DNA from: Achatina immaculata
Taxonomy: Eukaryota; Mollusca; Gastropoda; Stylommatophora; Achatinidae
Assembly: GCA_009760885.1 (NCBI GenBank)
Contig: CM019704.1
Span: 12,484,303 to 12,548,302 of the forward strand
DNA: 64,000 nt
Direction of reading: 5' to 3'
In this document: positions 20,835 to 32,775 of the stretch, piece by piece
Layout of the letters: every line of letters starts with the position of its first letter
How positions within the stretch are numbered: the stretch's first letter is position 1
Translations under genes and position numbers: made by a program
The notes under the pieces: model-generated
Database searches by the model: none
What the model saw: the letters and a program-made list of their open reading frames with translations, nothing else
Told to the model about the DNA's origin: nothing

Positions 20835-22226
20835 CATACAAATGTTTAGCCACAGGTGTGTACTGAGGATTTGGATTTCCAGGATCAACCCCATAAAATG
20901 CTATATTTCTTCCATCAACGTGGCTATCCAGAACATGTTCTCTCGCCATCTTGGAACTGCATCAGCCATATATCGTGGCAACAAGCCCTCACTCCTAAAC
21001 CGCACTGTAGCTCGGACAGAGTTAAACTGATTCTCATGCTTGGCAGTTAAAAACATACTGTTTCGCCATCTCCATCTCCTCCAGATTGAGCCTGATACAC
21101 TTGAACTTTTTGGAGAACCCCATTGGTGGCCAACAGATGGAACAAGAACCTCAGGGACCTTTTAGTCGCCTTAAGAGAGATGACGCCTTTTATGGTACCA
21201 GATGTTGCGGACAATGTAGATGCAACATTTGTCAGTTTGTTGTCAAGGCTAGCCAGATCTCCCTCCCTAAGTCCACATCAGTTCAGGAGGGTTTCATATG
21301 CACTTCACACAGTGTTATTTATGCTATTATGTGCAAACGTTGTGGTATGAAGTACATAGGGGAGACCGGTTTATGCTTAGGAGATCGTTTTCGCTAACAT
21401 CTTAATGACATTTCTAAGAGGGTCTGCCTGGACACCTGTGACTAAACATTTTTGTCTTAGCAACCACAGGGGAAAACAGGACATTCCTATTAGTGCAATC
21501 CGCTCTTGTTTTGCTGATGTACAATCTCAGAGGGTCCTAGAACAGTGTCTTATTTTCCAGACTGGCTGTCTCCACCCATTTGGAAGTTACAGTGTCTTCA
21601 GCTTTATGTAACTTCTTTAGTTTTCCACACCCCCCCCTTTTTTTTTTTTATTCTACTTTCTTTCTCCTAGCTACTCCTCCCTACAGCCACCCTCTTTTCT
21701 TCTCTGGCAACATATTGGTGTTTATAGGGTCTTGTCCTATTCACCAGTTTCACATTTTCTCCCTGCAGGAGTTTATGTTCTTCATTCATTATCTCTCCGT
21801 TTCCCCCTCCCCCTTCTCCTCTAGCGGCTATCATGTTTTTATTGCCATTCACCCCCTTTCTACCACCTGTTTTCCTCCTCTATCTCCACCTCTTCTTTAC
21901 GATCTGCTTATCTTTTGTGTGACCCTGCATAGTCTCAATGCATTTTCTATTGAACACGCATTTCTCTGTTTCCTACTTCTGGAGGAGGCCATATTAAGAT
22001 AAGTTCTTCATTTAGTTATATGTTTTTGTCTTGTTTGTGCATGTAATCCTCAAAAAAGGCTCACACCGAAATATCGGATGTTGTATGTTTTTCATTTATA
22101 CATTCTCATACTTTCTTTTCATTTTTTCTCACTTTACTCACTCCCTCTGCCACTTTGTAAAACTATATCATACATCTCTATCAACCTTTATTATTGAAAC
22201 CAGTTTTAATGCAGTCGAAATCCCTT
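20835..22226 (+). pseudogene. PLE-2 C-terminal half, 3' region and pLTR
   Basis: Frameshifted fragments of a Penelope polyprotein: FQDQPHKMLYFFHQRGYPEH near 20860, SSDRVKLIL near 21010, a Cys-rich CGQCRCNICQ at 21200, and the GIY-YIG core VIYAIMCKRCGMKYIGETGL at 21310-21370. The C-terminal TPVTKHFCLSNHRGKQD continues to a stop at 21611. A pyrimidine-rich 3' region follows, then a pLTR (aaaggctcacaccgaaatat near 22057) ending at the 29-bp array. PLE-2 pLTRs in inverted orientation at 16627 and 22226 mark the two ends of the composite insertion. Confidence 0.82.
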
Positions 22227-22532
22227 TTTGCTGTAGTGTAACCCACTCTCTAATGTTTGCTGTAGTGTAACCCACTCTCTAATGTTTGCTGTAGTATAAC
22301 CCACTCTGTAATGTTTGCTGTAGTATAACCCACTCTCTAATGTTTGCTGTAGTGTAACCCACTCTCTAATGTTTGCTGTAGTGTAACCCTTTCTCTAATG
22401 TTTGCTGTAGTGTAACCCTTTCTCTAATGTTTGCTGTAGTGTAACCCACTCTCTAATATTTGCTGTAGTGTAACCCACTCTCTAATGTTTGCTGTAGTGT
22501 AACCCACTCTTTAATGTTTGCTGTAGTGTAAC
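22225..22532. repeat. 29-bp minisatellite, right part
   Basis: It continues the array of 16262-16628 with the same unit (gctgtagtgtaacccactct, then ctaatgttt), about 10 copies. The tgctgtagtgta at the insertion junction is present on both sides. Confidence 0.93.
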
Positions 22533-22935
22533 CCACAACATGAAGGAAGGAAAGATATTTAATGCACATAAAATTTCAAGTCATCAACAAGTATGAATGT
22601 TGTAGTATGAACTCAAGCAATATTTGACTTTCACATAAGTGAATTCACATTTTTTTCACATTCCATGTTTCACATTAGAAAACAAAAACCTTCAATGGAA
22701 AACACTCTGGTCTTTTAAAATGAGTTCAGTAAAACATAAAGCTCACATATATCATTGAAATGACATGACTTCATAGTGTATTTCACTAAAATCACTGACT
22801 AGCATTCTGAAAATGACATGACTTTACATGAATTATTGACTAGCACAATTCAACTAACATCATTTTGTGACTTTGTGATGTTCTCTAACATCCTGTAAGC
22901 TACAGTACTTTGTATGCTTCTCATTGCTGTCATCA
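22533..22935. other. no gene recognised
   Basis: AT-rich sequence with no array, transposon motif or convincing open frame. Confidence 0.5.
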
Positions 22936-22939
22936 CAAA

Positions 22940-23220
22940 ACAATTTGTATTTTTCTTTTATGCAAACAATTACCACTTTTCTCTTAAGCAAGCAATTGTC
23001 ATTTTTCTCACCAGCAAACAATTGCCACTTTTCTCATCACCAAACAATTGTCACTTTTCTTATAAGCCAACAATTGCCATTTTCCTCAGTAGCAAACAAT
23101 TGCCACTTTTCTTATAAGCAAACAATTGCCATTTTCCTCATCAGCAAACAATTGCCACTTCTCTTTTAAGCAAACAATTGCCATTTTCCTCAGCAACGAA
23201 CAACTGCCACTTTTCTCTTT
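22940..23220. repeat. ~24-bp minisatellite, ~11 copies
   Basis: The unit contains agcaaacaattgccactttt followed by ctcat or ttat. Spacing varies slightly (24-26 bp). Confidence 0.9.
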
Positions 23221-23394
23221 TAATAAATATTTGTCACTTCTCTCTTCAGTCATATAATGTCTAAGACCAGAATCATGTGCCCATATCTCTGTGGTGAATA
23301 TTCTGTAAATGTTTTGTGGACAATAAAAAAAATTGTTAAGTGCAAAGACTCAACCACTTTTATTAAATAAGCAAAAAAAAAAAAAAAACAAACC
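23221..23394. other. short AT-rich spacer with A-run
   Basis: There is no gene. An A-run at about 23373-23388 lies next to the 3' side of the minus-strand LINE-F, in the wrong strand sense for its own poly(A). Confidence 0.4.
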
Positions 23395-25370
23395 AAGGTT
23401 CAAAGTTCAGAATTCAGAATCCGGCTTCACTGCATTCAGGACGACCCCATATATGCTCCGCCACATGCCGCAGCATACATCCAAGAGTATGTTTGCTAAT
23501 AGTTCCTGTCAAATGCTGGTTGTTTACGATGTGTTTTCTGCCACACAGTTCAGATTTCCTACCAGCACCTTTAATTTGTCCGAGCTCCAGCAGTCTCTTC
23601 AGATCTACATTGTTCTTCCATTCCCACTCCTCATTTTCCTGCAATCTTTCCAATACAGCTTTAGCAATGTCCCCATTGTCCATTCTCAGCCTGCCATTTA
23701 TTCTAGCCTATCCAGAGAGTCAATCTGCCACATCACTGCCATGTACTCCCACATACCCTGGACAGTAATGACACATTAGGCATGTTACAGTTGACTGACT
23801 TAACAGATGAACCCATTCTTTCCGAAGCAATTTTTTTCTCAATTTTATGAAGCATACTCTGTGAATCTGTCACAATGACGCCATGAACTACATCATGAAC
23901 AACTAGCTATTCCATGTCTGCTGACACAGCCTGAGTTTCCATTCGCATGCTTGAAGCAGTGACTTCAAAGTCTCCTGAACCCTGTGCCACTACTCTTCCA
24001 TTGTGGTAGACAACAAAACCCCAACCACTCCTGCTGTTCCGAGTCACTGAGCCATCTGTATATATTACCATGTCAGAAGAGCCACAGTAATGCTGGATGA
24101 GATCTTGAACCCAAAGTTCAACAACTTCCCCCTGTGCCCAATCTTGACATTCATGACTCTTCTTTATAATAACCTTTGTTAGCTGAGGTCACTTCTGTAC
24201 CTGTAATCAATCATTGTCTCTACACACATAATCTAGATTGCAGATTTACTTTATTGTATCCTCCATCTCAGCCATCCAGGATCTGCCTCATTTGATGCAT
24301 TTTCCCTTTATTAACCCCAGCTCCTTATGGAGAGGATGGTCCTTAATATCAGTAACCCTGCCTGATGTACACTTTTACCTGAGCATACTTGTGTTAGACC
24401 TCACGCTCGGCATATCAAGCAGAAACCATATGGCTGCAACCCAAGACCACTCTCACTGCCTCGTTCTGTACATGCTCTAGTCCGTTCAGCTGAGCAGGCC
24501 AAGACCATATTCCAATGGTGACAGCACCAGTGCATGCATCAGCAAGAACAGAATGCGCTGTAGAAAGCCCGCTGCAGCTATTAACCTAACCAGTCCCAAC
24601 GCTGTCCTGGCTTTTTGTATTGCATTGTCCACATGGTGTGCAAAAGACAATGAATGATCAAATGATACCTCATGAAATGTCCTCTCTTAATATCTTGGCC
24701 TTGACATTTCACAATCGGAACTTCAGATCTTACATTTCTGCTATTTAATGAGCATCACAGGATGCTAGCTTTTTCTGGGTTTATCACTGCACTGTTATCC
24801 TCACACCAGCTTGTTATCAGATCCAAACTGCACTGTACCCTTGAGGCTAATTCCTACATCTTCCATGCTCATAAGTTAATATATCATCAGCGTAGGTCAG
24901 CATTTGCTCCATGCCATTCCCAAATAACAGCACAATGCCAGTAGAATATACATTTAATAGTACAGGAGACAAGGGAGACCTCTCAGGCAGCCCTGTAGCA
25001 GTGGTTCTGGGCTCTGAGATCCATGTTCTGTATATTAAGGCAACCAATCGCCTCAACAGCATTGAAGCTATCCATCAAACCAATCCTGCATCTACCCCAA
25101 ACCCCATCAGATGTGTCAATAGTGTTGTATAATCTACTCTGTTGTATGCCTCCTCAAGCTTAAGTGCCACAACTACGGTTTCATCTTTTCTCTGAAATCC
25201 CTCATATACATCATATGCCAGGATCACAGTGTTATTATCTTTATCTCTTCCTGGATAATAACTTCCTAATGTATTCGGTAGTAGCCCGCTGGTCTCTAGA
25301 AAGCCTGATAGTTGCGGCCTGGCTATAATTCACTCAATTACCTTGCCATATACATTTTGTAATGTAAAAA
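23395..25370 (-). mobile_element. LINE-F, retrotransposon with reverse transcriptase and RNase H (degenerate)
   Basis: The minus-strand reading begins near 25370 with RT motifs (KVIE, a region with ALKLEEAYNRVDYTTLL, the palm motif), then GLPERSPLSPVLLNVY and LTYADDILTYEHG (YADD at 24885-24897). The RNase H domain follows at about 24080-23690: IYTDGSVTRNSRSGWGF (first catalytic Asp), MRMETQAVSAD, VTDSQSML, then a degraded YVGVHGSDVAD. The frame after it (23683-23414) ends in a Cys/His-poor tail with HTLGCMLRHVAEHIW. An RT plus RNase H in one frame fits the I/Jockey-like superfamily. Multiple stops and frameshifts make it inactive. A related RNase H piece lies at 44160-44905. Confidence 0.82.
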
Positions 25371-25589
25371 TTTGAAATCCACTCAGTTTTGTGAAAATGC
25401 AGGAGGCAACAAACAAATTCAAATCTCTCACAATGGAGTCACAGGTGCGGACATAGATTAAGTTGATACAAAAAATAACAGCTGAAAAGTCTTTGTGCAA
25501 ATCCTAGCAGGAGGAAAGGAAGTGGAGATGGTAGCACTGCTTCAGTCATGGGTGAAGGTCAGCTCTTTATGTTAGCAGTAACACTTTCA
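25371..25589. other. no gene recognised
   Basis: Spacer between LINE-F and the next minisatellite; nothing supported. Confidence 0.45.
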
Positions 25590-26268
25590 AAATATGAAGA
25601 TATGAGAAATATAGCACCAACAGACAAAATATGAAGATGTGAGAAACAAAGCACAAACAGACAAAATATGAAGATGTGAGAAACACAGCTCAAACAGACA
25701 AAATATGAAGATGTGAGAAACACAGCTCAAACAGACAAAATATGAAGATGTGAGAAACACAGCTCAAACAGACAAAATATGAAGATGTGAGAAACACAGC
25801 ACAAATAGACAAAATATGAAGATGTGAGAAACACAGCACAAACAGACAAAATATGAAGATGTGAGAAACATAGCACAAACAAAATATGAAGATGTGAGAA
25901 ACACAGCACAAATAGACAAAATATGAAGATGTGAGAAACACAGCACAAAGACAAAATATGAAGATGTGAGAAACATAGCACAAACAAAATATGAAGATGT
26001 GAGAAACACAGCACAAACAGACAAAATATGAAGATGTGAGAAATACAACACAAACAGACAAAATATGAAGATGTGAGAAACACAGCACAAACAGACAAAA
26101 TATGAAGATGTGAGAAACATAGGACAAACAAAATATGAAGATGTGAGAAACACAGAACAAATAGACAAAATATGAAGATGTGAGAAACACAGCACAAATA
26201 GACAAAATATGAAGATGTGAGAAACATAGCTCAAACAAAATATGAAGATGTGAGAAACACAGCACACA
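25590..26268. repeat. 37/31-bp minisatellite, ~19 copies
   Basis: The unit contains cagacaaaatatgaagatgt followed by gagaaacacagcacaaa. Some units lack 6 bp (about 31 bp). Open frames of about 170-190 codons on the minus strand are artefacts of the repeat. Confidence 0.95.
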
Positions 26269-26784
26269 TAGACACTATGGCTGTGATTTTGTTGTCAGTT
26301 TTAAAACATTTAAGAGAAAAAAAATGACATGGTGAAAAATAAATTGAATGATAAACATGCAATAAAGAACATGTTCTTACTTCAGCATTTAACTGGAAAA
26401 CTCTACTTGTAAGATAAGTATTATAAATATTCTGAATTTATCTTTATGGACATAAACTGAGGGTAAGAGATGGAGAACACTAGCTGACATGTGACCTGTA
26501 CGTAACATGAAATATTTCTGTATATAATGTTTAAAGAATAATGTTTACAATAAGCCACAACAGAAAACAGAAATATTTAGCAGTTAATGGTACACAACAG
26601 TGTCAAATCTGTCTGTGTCTGCATTGAAGAAAAAGAAACATTGACAAATTCAAAGTCATTTAAAAAAAAAAAAGCAATCAAGGTATTTTGCTTCTTGCAC
26701 AAAATTTACAAAAATTGTCAACAACTTATTTTAAAAAAATGGTTGATAACCCTAGACAGTAGAATGACATAACATTCACATGGA
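26269..26784. other. no gene recognised
   Basis: AT-rich sequence; a 61-codon frame at 26587-26772 has no recognisable feature. Confidence 0.45.
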
Positions 26785-27190
26785 GGGAAAACAAAATGTC
26801 AGGAGTGTTCACTTGTGTATGTTCATTAGTAGGAAAAAAAATGTCAGGAGTGTTCACTTGTGTATGTTCATTAGTAGGAAAACAAAATGTCAAGAGTGTT
26901 CACTTTTTTTGTGTGCTTATGATAGGAAAATGAAGTATTCACAGAGTATTCACTTGTTTATTTTCAGTTGGAAAATGACATGTTCAAAGTGTTCACTTGT
27001 TTATGTTCACAGAAGGGAAATTAACTGTTCAAAGTGTTCATTTGTTTATGTTCACAGTGGGAAATTAACTGTTCAAAGTGTTCATTTGTTTATGTTCACA
27101 GTGGGAAATTAACTGTTCAAAGTGTTCATTTGTTTATGTTCACAGTAGGGGTTTATGTTCATAGTGGGGAAATGAAAAGCCCAAAGTGTT
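26785..27190. repeat. ~44-46-bp minisatellite, ~9 copies
   Basis: Units contain agtgttcacttgtgtatgtt or the variant agtgttcatttgtttatgtt, followed by a gtgggaaa-type segment. Two sub-types are arranged in blocks, the left block and the right block being internally more alike. Confidence 0.9.
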
Positions 27191-27597
27191 CACTTGTGAT
27201 TAGCAAGTTATTAGTTTGTGCTGCACTTTAACACTACATGTTACAGGCTTGTTAAAACAGAAGAAATGCTACTGTACCTCTGAGATTGTGTGGTAGGAAA
27301 ATATGTATGAGAACAAACTCTGAAAGAGTTCCAACAAGTGACTACAGAACAAAAAACAATCATTAAAAAATGTAAGAACTTTCTCTATGATTACAACAGT
27401 ATAGAACACCCTAGCAACCAGAAACTGTGGCTACAATAGTGCAGATCATCCTAGCAATCAGAAATTGTGGCTAAAACAGTGTACATTTCTAGCAACCAGA
27501 AATTGTGGCTGCAACAGTGTAGAACATTCTAGCAACCAAAAACTGTGGCTACAACAGTGTAGAACATTCTAGCAACCAAAAACTGTGGCTACAACAG

Positions 27598-27875
27598 TAT
27601 ATAAAGGTAGATGGAGTTGTGTGGTTCAGTTTTACAAAACAATAGAGGGAGTGAGGAAAGTGAGAAAAAACACAAATGGTAGAAAGTATGAAAGTAAGAT
27701 GAGAATGTATAAATAAAAAACATACAACATCCAATATTTCGGCATTAGCCTTTTCCAGGGATTACATACAAGAACAATACAACACATAAAAAAATGAATG
27801 AAAAATTTAGCGTTGTATGCTCCTAGTTCGAAAAGAAGCAACAACTGTGCCCACAAGACATAAATACACAACGGG
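27598..27875 (-). repeat. PLE-2 pLTR fragment, inverted
   Basis: Minus-strand PLE-2 pLTR: aaaggtagatggagttgtgt, gagaatgtataaataaaaaa, then the reverse complement of aggctaatgccgaaatattg near 27730. It is inserted in the 38-bp array. Confidence 0.78.
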
Positions 27876-28062
27876 AGTGATGACTGGTTAAAAGATGATG
27901 AAGAATAACAACTTTGACTAAATGCATGCAGATTATCCTAGCAACCAGAAACTATGGCTACAGTAATGACAACATCCTAGTAACAAGAGACTGTGGCTAC
28001 AATGGTACAGAACACCCTAGCAAACCATAAATTGTGGCTATAACAGTGACAGAGCACCCAAA

Positions 28063-28289
28063 CAATCATAAACAAGCTATAAAGTGGAACACAACAGGCC
28101 AAAGAAAAAGAAGCAGACCGCGTGAAACTCTGAAGAGGACATTGTTAAGAGAGGCCAAATTAACAGGCATAAAATCCCTTGATGAGATTGAAAGACTCAC
28201 TGAAGACAGGAAAAATTGCCGAACTACTTTGCGAGCCCTATGTGATGTTTAACGGTACGGGAAGGATATAAGATATAAGATAAGACAAC
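28063..28289 (+). mobile_element. LINE-C 3' end (5'-truncated)
   Basis: The encoded C-terminus (GQRKRSRPRETLKRTLLREA, then GIKSLDEIERLTEDRK, then LRALCDV and a stop) matches LINE-C at 40480-40640. It ends in a gatataagatataagataag tail and sits inside a minisatellite. Heavy 5' truncation is typical of LINE insertions. Confidence 0.9.
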
Positions 28290-28460
28290 AGTACAAACCA
28301 TCAGAGCAATCAGGAACTGTGGTTACAATAATGTCAAAACTTCATAACCTTAAATTGTGGCTACAACAGTACAAACCACCATAGCAATCAGAAACTGTGG
28401 CTACAATAATGACAGAACACCACAGCAATCAGAAACTATGGCTATAATAACAACAGAACA

Positions 28461-29239
28461 TCTTAGTCATTGGAAAGCATAATAAATGGCAACCCACAAT
28501 ATTTCAATCATTATACTTATTGACATATTAGCATAAGTCCAAGTATCTTACATAATTCCAAGTATTTATTAAATGACTGTTAGTGGATTCAGTTTCCCTA
28601 TGAGTTGTCTCACATTAATACCTGCACCAGATGGGCCATTCTCTACAGTCAGAGTTATGAAAGTCCTAACAATGCTTGCCAGTCTTTCATTATTAAAGCT
28701 GTGCTACCAGCTCAGTATAGCACAGAGGAGTAAATAGTTTTCTACAAAAATATTATTTCTGGCAGAAAAATGATACCAGTGAGAAGTCTGTTCAAACTTT
28801 TTCACTGCTTGTACAATCAATCGTATAGGAAAATATAGTATATGTTTAACAATATCAGCTACAACAACAACCAAACTGTACTTATCAAAAATAGAACAAA
28901 GAATTTTTTTTTGTCATGCAAAATCAACAACAACCAGGCAGTTCCTGCAGATAAGCTTCCCTGGGAAAGTGCACATGATGATGATGAGCATCAGGTGGCT
29001 TGTAAAATGTCTTTATTAAAAGATTATAAATCTATTTCTGATCAACTATACAGAAAATAATACTGCATGTAGGCAGCCATACAAACACATTATATGTGAG
29101 AAAAGAATTTCCATACTGTTGCTCCAAGCTATGTCAAAACACATGTTAAAAAATCTATTTTAATACATGTAATACATAATTTCTATCTTTTTAATTTTTT
29201 TAAATTTCTAAACTGCTGAAGTCATATAATAAGACACAG
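28461..29239. other. no gene recognised
   Basis: AT-rich region with no array or domain. A 72-codon frame at 28842-29060 has no recognisable content. Confidence 0.45.
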
Positions 29240-31600
29240 AAGAATGACACTCATACAATGCTATGCACCTATGAACGATGCAGATGACGAAATAAAAGAC
29301 CAACTACAACAACTCATTAACAAAGTTCCTAAACATGACATCTTAGTTGTCATGGGAGATTTTAACTCCAGTGTAGGAAAATATAACACTTAAGTTGAAA
29401 AAGTTATGGGACTGAAACAGTAAATCAGAATGGAGAAAGATTAATTGAATTATGTCTAACAGAGGGCATAGTCATTGGAGGAACAGTATTTCCACACAAA
29501 GAGATACATAAAACAACATGGATATCTCCAGATCATAGAACCAGAAATCAGATAGATCATTTTCATATTAGAAAGCAATTCAGAACATCTCTGATAGATG
29601 TAAGAGCATATATCAGAACATCTCTAATCGATGTAAGAGCATATATCAGAACATCTCTGAGAGATGTAAGAGCATATATCAGAACATCTCTAATCGATGT
29701 AAGAGCATATATCAGAACATCTCTAATCGATGTAAGAGTATATATTAGAACATCTTTGATAGATGTAAGAGCATATATCAGAACATCTCTGAGAGATGTA
29801 AGAGCATACAGGGGTGCAGACATCAACAGTGACCACACTCTGGGTATAGAAGGCTAAAACTGAAAAAGCCAGCACAAGAAAGCAATGTCAAAGTCTACAG
29901 GATGAAAATATTAAGAGTAATTTTAATCTGGAACTTACAAACAGTTCGCTGCATTCAGTCAGGTAGAGGAGACAGATATAGATGACTTATAGCATTTTTA
30001 CAGCACACTATAATTACAGCAGCTAAAACAAGTGCTGGACTGCAAACAACAAATAGAAAACCATGGATATCAGGTAACACTTGGAAATCCATACATGAAA
30101 GATGGGCAGCCAAATTAGCCATGTTGAATGTAAAAACAGATCTTGAAAGAGATTTGGCAAAAGCAACATACAAAGAACTAGACAATAAAGTAAAAAGTTC
30201 AGCTAGAAGGGGTAAAAAAGAATACATGGACAATACGGCGAAAGAAGGCGAGAAGGCAGCAAAAACAGGAGACAGCAAAACTTTATATAACATACAAAAG
30301 AGGGTAACAGGTACTATTACATCTAAAGAAAGACTAATCCTTAGCAAAATTTGCACACTTTTAACATCAAGTAAAGACCAAAGCAAAGATGGGCCAAACA
30401 CTTCCAAGAATTAATCAACCACATCCAAAAGAACTGATGGACCTTGGAACAGATTTACCATTCTGACAACTAAATGTAAACCTAGATGAAATTACATTGC
30501 ATGAAATTGAAACAGCAGTGAATCTAATGGCTAACAACAAAGCTGCAGGTGAAGATGAAATAACACCCAAAATGTTAAAAGCTATTAATAAAGACAACAT
30601 AAAACAAATTTAGAGAATGTCCAATAAAGTTTGGAAAGAAGAAAAAGTCCCTTCTAAATGGAAAAAAAGGAATCATTGTTAAAATACCGAAAAAAGGCAA
30701 ACTTAGTGACTGTAACAACTGGAGAAGAGTAACCTTACTATCAGTTGTGTCAAAACACAAAAAATTGTTGCAAAGGTAAAACGGGCATTGATTGGGTATG
30801 TGAGACCCAGCTAGAAGATCTTGATTCTGCAGATGACATAACTCTTATCAGCGACAATATGAAATCAATACAAGTAAAAACATATACTCTGTCTTCAATG
30901 ACTAGTAAATAGGACTTGAAATTAACAAGGATAAAACAAAAATAATGGAGGTTCTCATTAACAACGAAGGACAAATATATGTAGAAGGAACAGCGGTTGA
31001 AGAAGTAAACCATTTTGCATATCTTGGCAGCTATATAGATTACAATGGTGACACTAGAAAAGAAGTTAGAATTCGAATTGCAAAAGCAGCACTGACCTTC
31101 AAGAATCTTGAGAACATATGGCATTCAAAAGTTATAACCACAAAAAAACCAAGTTAAGATTATTCAATTCAAATATAATATCCACCCTCATTTATGTATG
31201 TGAAAGCTGGAAAACAACTAAAGAAATAGACAACAAATTAGACTCTTTCAAAAACAAATGCCTAAGGAAAATATTCAGTATAAAGTGGAATTAATTCAAG
31301 AACAATGCAGAGATCAGACAGATGAGGAAACAACAACCTGTCTCATTGCTGATTAGAAAAAAAAGATGGACATATGTCGGTCATGTGATGAGAACAATCA
31401 GAGAATCCCCAAACAAGCTATCAAATGGAACATAATAGGCCGAAGAAAAAGAGGTCGACCACGTGAAACTCTAAAGAGGACATTGTTAGCCAATTCAGTG
31501 GGCATAACATCCCTTGATGAAACTGAAAACAGGACATCTTGGTGAACTACCATGCAGGCCCTATGTGACATTTAACGGCGCGGGAAGTATGTAAGTAAGA
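29240..31600 (+). mobile_element. LINE-C, non-LTR retrotransposon (degenerate, internal deletion)
   Basis: The endonuclease part (29240-29860) has QCYAPMNDADDEIKDQL and VVMGDFNSSVGKY. A 33-bp array interrupts the segment before RGADINSDHTLG, which holds the SDH motif. A linker follows (30061-30400: KPWISGNTWKSIHERWAAK, MLNVKTDLERDLAKATYKEL). The RT has NLMANNKAAGEDEITPKM and then jumps near 30760 to CETQLEDLDSADDITLISD, so most of the RT palm is deleted and the FADD box reads SADD. The C-terminus (30910-31580) has GLEINKDKTKIMEV, AYLGSYIDYNGDTRKEVR and a GRKKRGRPRETLKR-like segment. Many stops show that it is inactive. Confidence 0.88.
29572..29810. repeat. 33-bp minisatellite built from LINE-C endonuclease codons, ~7-8 copies
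   Basis: The unit agaacatctctgatagatgt plus aagagcatatatc encodes RTSLIDVRAYI in the LINE-C frame. It is preceded by the endonuclease and followed in the same frame by RGADINSDHT, so it is a tandem multiplication of 11 codons of the element itself. The period is a multiple of 3 and does not break the frame. Confidence 0.93.
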
Positions 31601-31654
31601 TGAAGTCATATTAAACACTTTATACAACAAAATAAAGTTTCAAAATATCTTATT

Positions 31655-31905
31655 AAATTCAGAAGCACATAGCAATACTATAAATTTGTCAGCAGTACAT
31701 AGCAATACTATAGCTTTGTCAGCAGTACATAACAATAATATAACTTTGTCAGCAGTACACAACAATAATATAACTTTATCAGCAGTAAACAACAATAATA
31801 CAACTTTGTCAGCAGTACACAACAATAATATAACTTTATCAGCAGTAAACAACAATAATACAACTTTATCAGCAGTACGCAATAATGATATAACCATTTT
31901 AGCTG
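31655..31905. repeat. 30-bp minisatellite, ~8 copies
   Basis: The unit contains aactttgtcagcagtacata followed by acaataatat. It starts about 55 bp past the LINE-C end. Confidence 0.9.
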
Positions 31906-32269
31906 TCCAATACATCAGCAATACCAAACAGTGATGCTACATCAGCAGTATAAAACAATGCTATAATCATATCAACAGTGAGCTAAAAATTATCAGTACC
32001 AAAAGTAACACATCAAATTACATGGTAAGCAAAGCTGATCAAATCAAAAGTAAATACTGGCTCCTGAAATATAAAAAATAGCAGTAAAATACTTTGTCCA
32101 TACCAGCAGTTAAACAATATTCAAAGAAATAATCATGTTAGCTGCAACAAAGATACAAAAGTGAAGTCACCTATAGGAAGCTCAAAAGTCAAGTCATTTG
32201 AGGCAAACATACAAAAGTGAAGTTAAAAGTCTAGTCAACTGAAGCAGACAAAAAGGAAAAAGTCAAGTC

Positions 32270-32775
32270 TGCTGTGACAAACAAACCAAGTCAGTTGTGA
32301 CAAACAAATCAAGTTGGCTGCAGCAAACACAGAAAAACATCCAGCCAGCTGTGGAAAACAAGTCAAGTCACCTATGACAAACACAGCAAAAAGTCAAGTC
32401 AGCAGTGGCAAACAAGACCAGCCAGCTGTGACAAACAAGACCAGCCAGTTGTGGCAAACAAGTCTAGCTAGCTGTGGCAAACAAGTCTAGTTAGCTGTGG
32501 GAAACAATTCTAGGTAGCTGTGGCAAACAAGTCTAGTTAGCTGTGGGAAACAATTCTAGGTAGCTGTGGCAAACAAGTCTAGCTAGCTGTGGGAAACAAG
32601 TCTAGCTAGCTGTGGCAAACAAGTCTAGCTAGCTGTGGCAAACAAGTCTAGCTAGCTGTGGTAAACAAGTCTAGCTAGCTGTGGCAAACAAGTCTAGCTA
32701 GCTGTGGCAAACAAGTCTAGCTAGCTGTGGCAAACAAGTCTAGCTAGCTGTGGCAAACAGAAAGCAAACCACAGA
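32270..32775. repeat. 23-bp minisatellite with homogeneity gradient
   Basis: The unit is tagctagctgtggcaaacaa plus gtc. Units at the right end (32580-32760) are identical, while those to the left (from about 32270) are increasingly diverged in length and sequence, and vague relatives reach back to 32150. Confidence 0.92.

Larger units (their letters stand above)
27395..28460. repeat. ~38-bp minisatellite interrupted by two transposon fragments
   Basis: Units contain gcaaccagaaactgtggcta followed by caacagtgtagaacatt. Copies occur at 27395-27597, 27910-28062 and 28290-28460, separated by a PLE-2 pLTR (27598-27875) and a LINE-C 3' end (28063-28289). Confidence 0.85.

Noticed and set aside
25690..26267. 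Cys/Phe-rich 191-codon minus-strand frames
   Set aside because: Artefacts of the 37/31-bp array, open in three overlapping frames.
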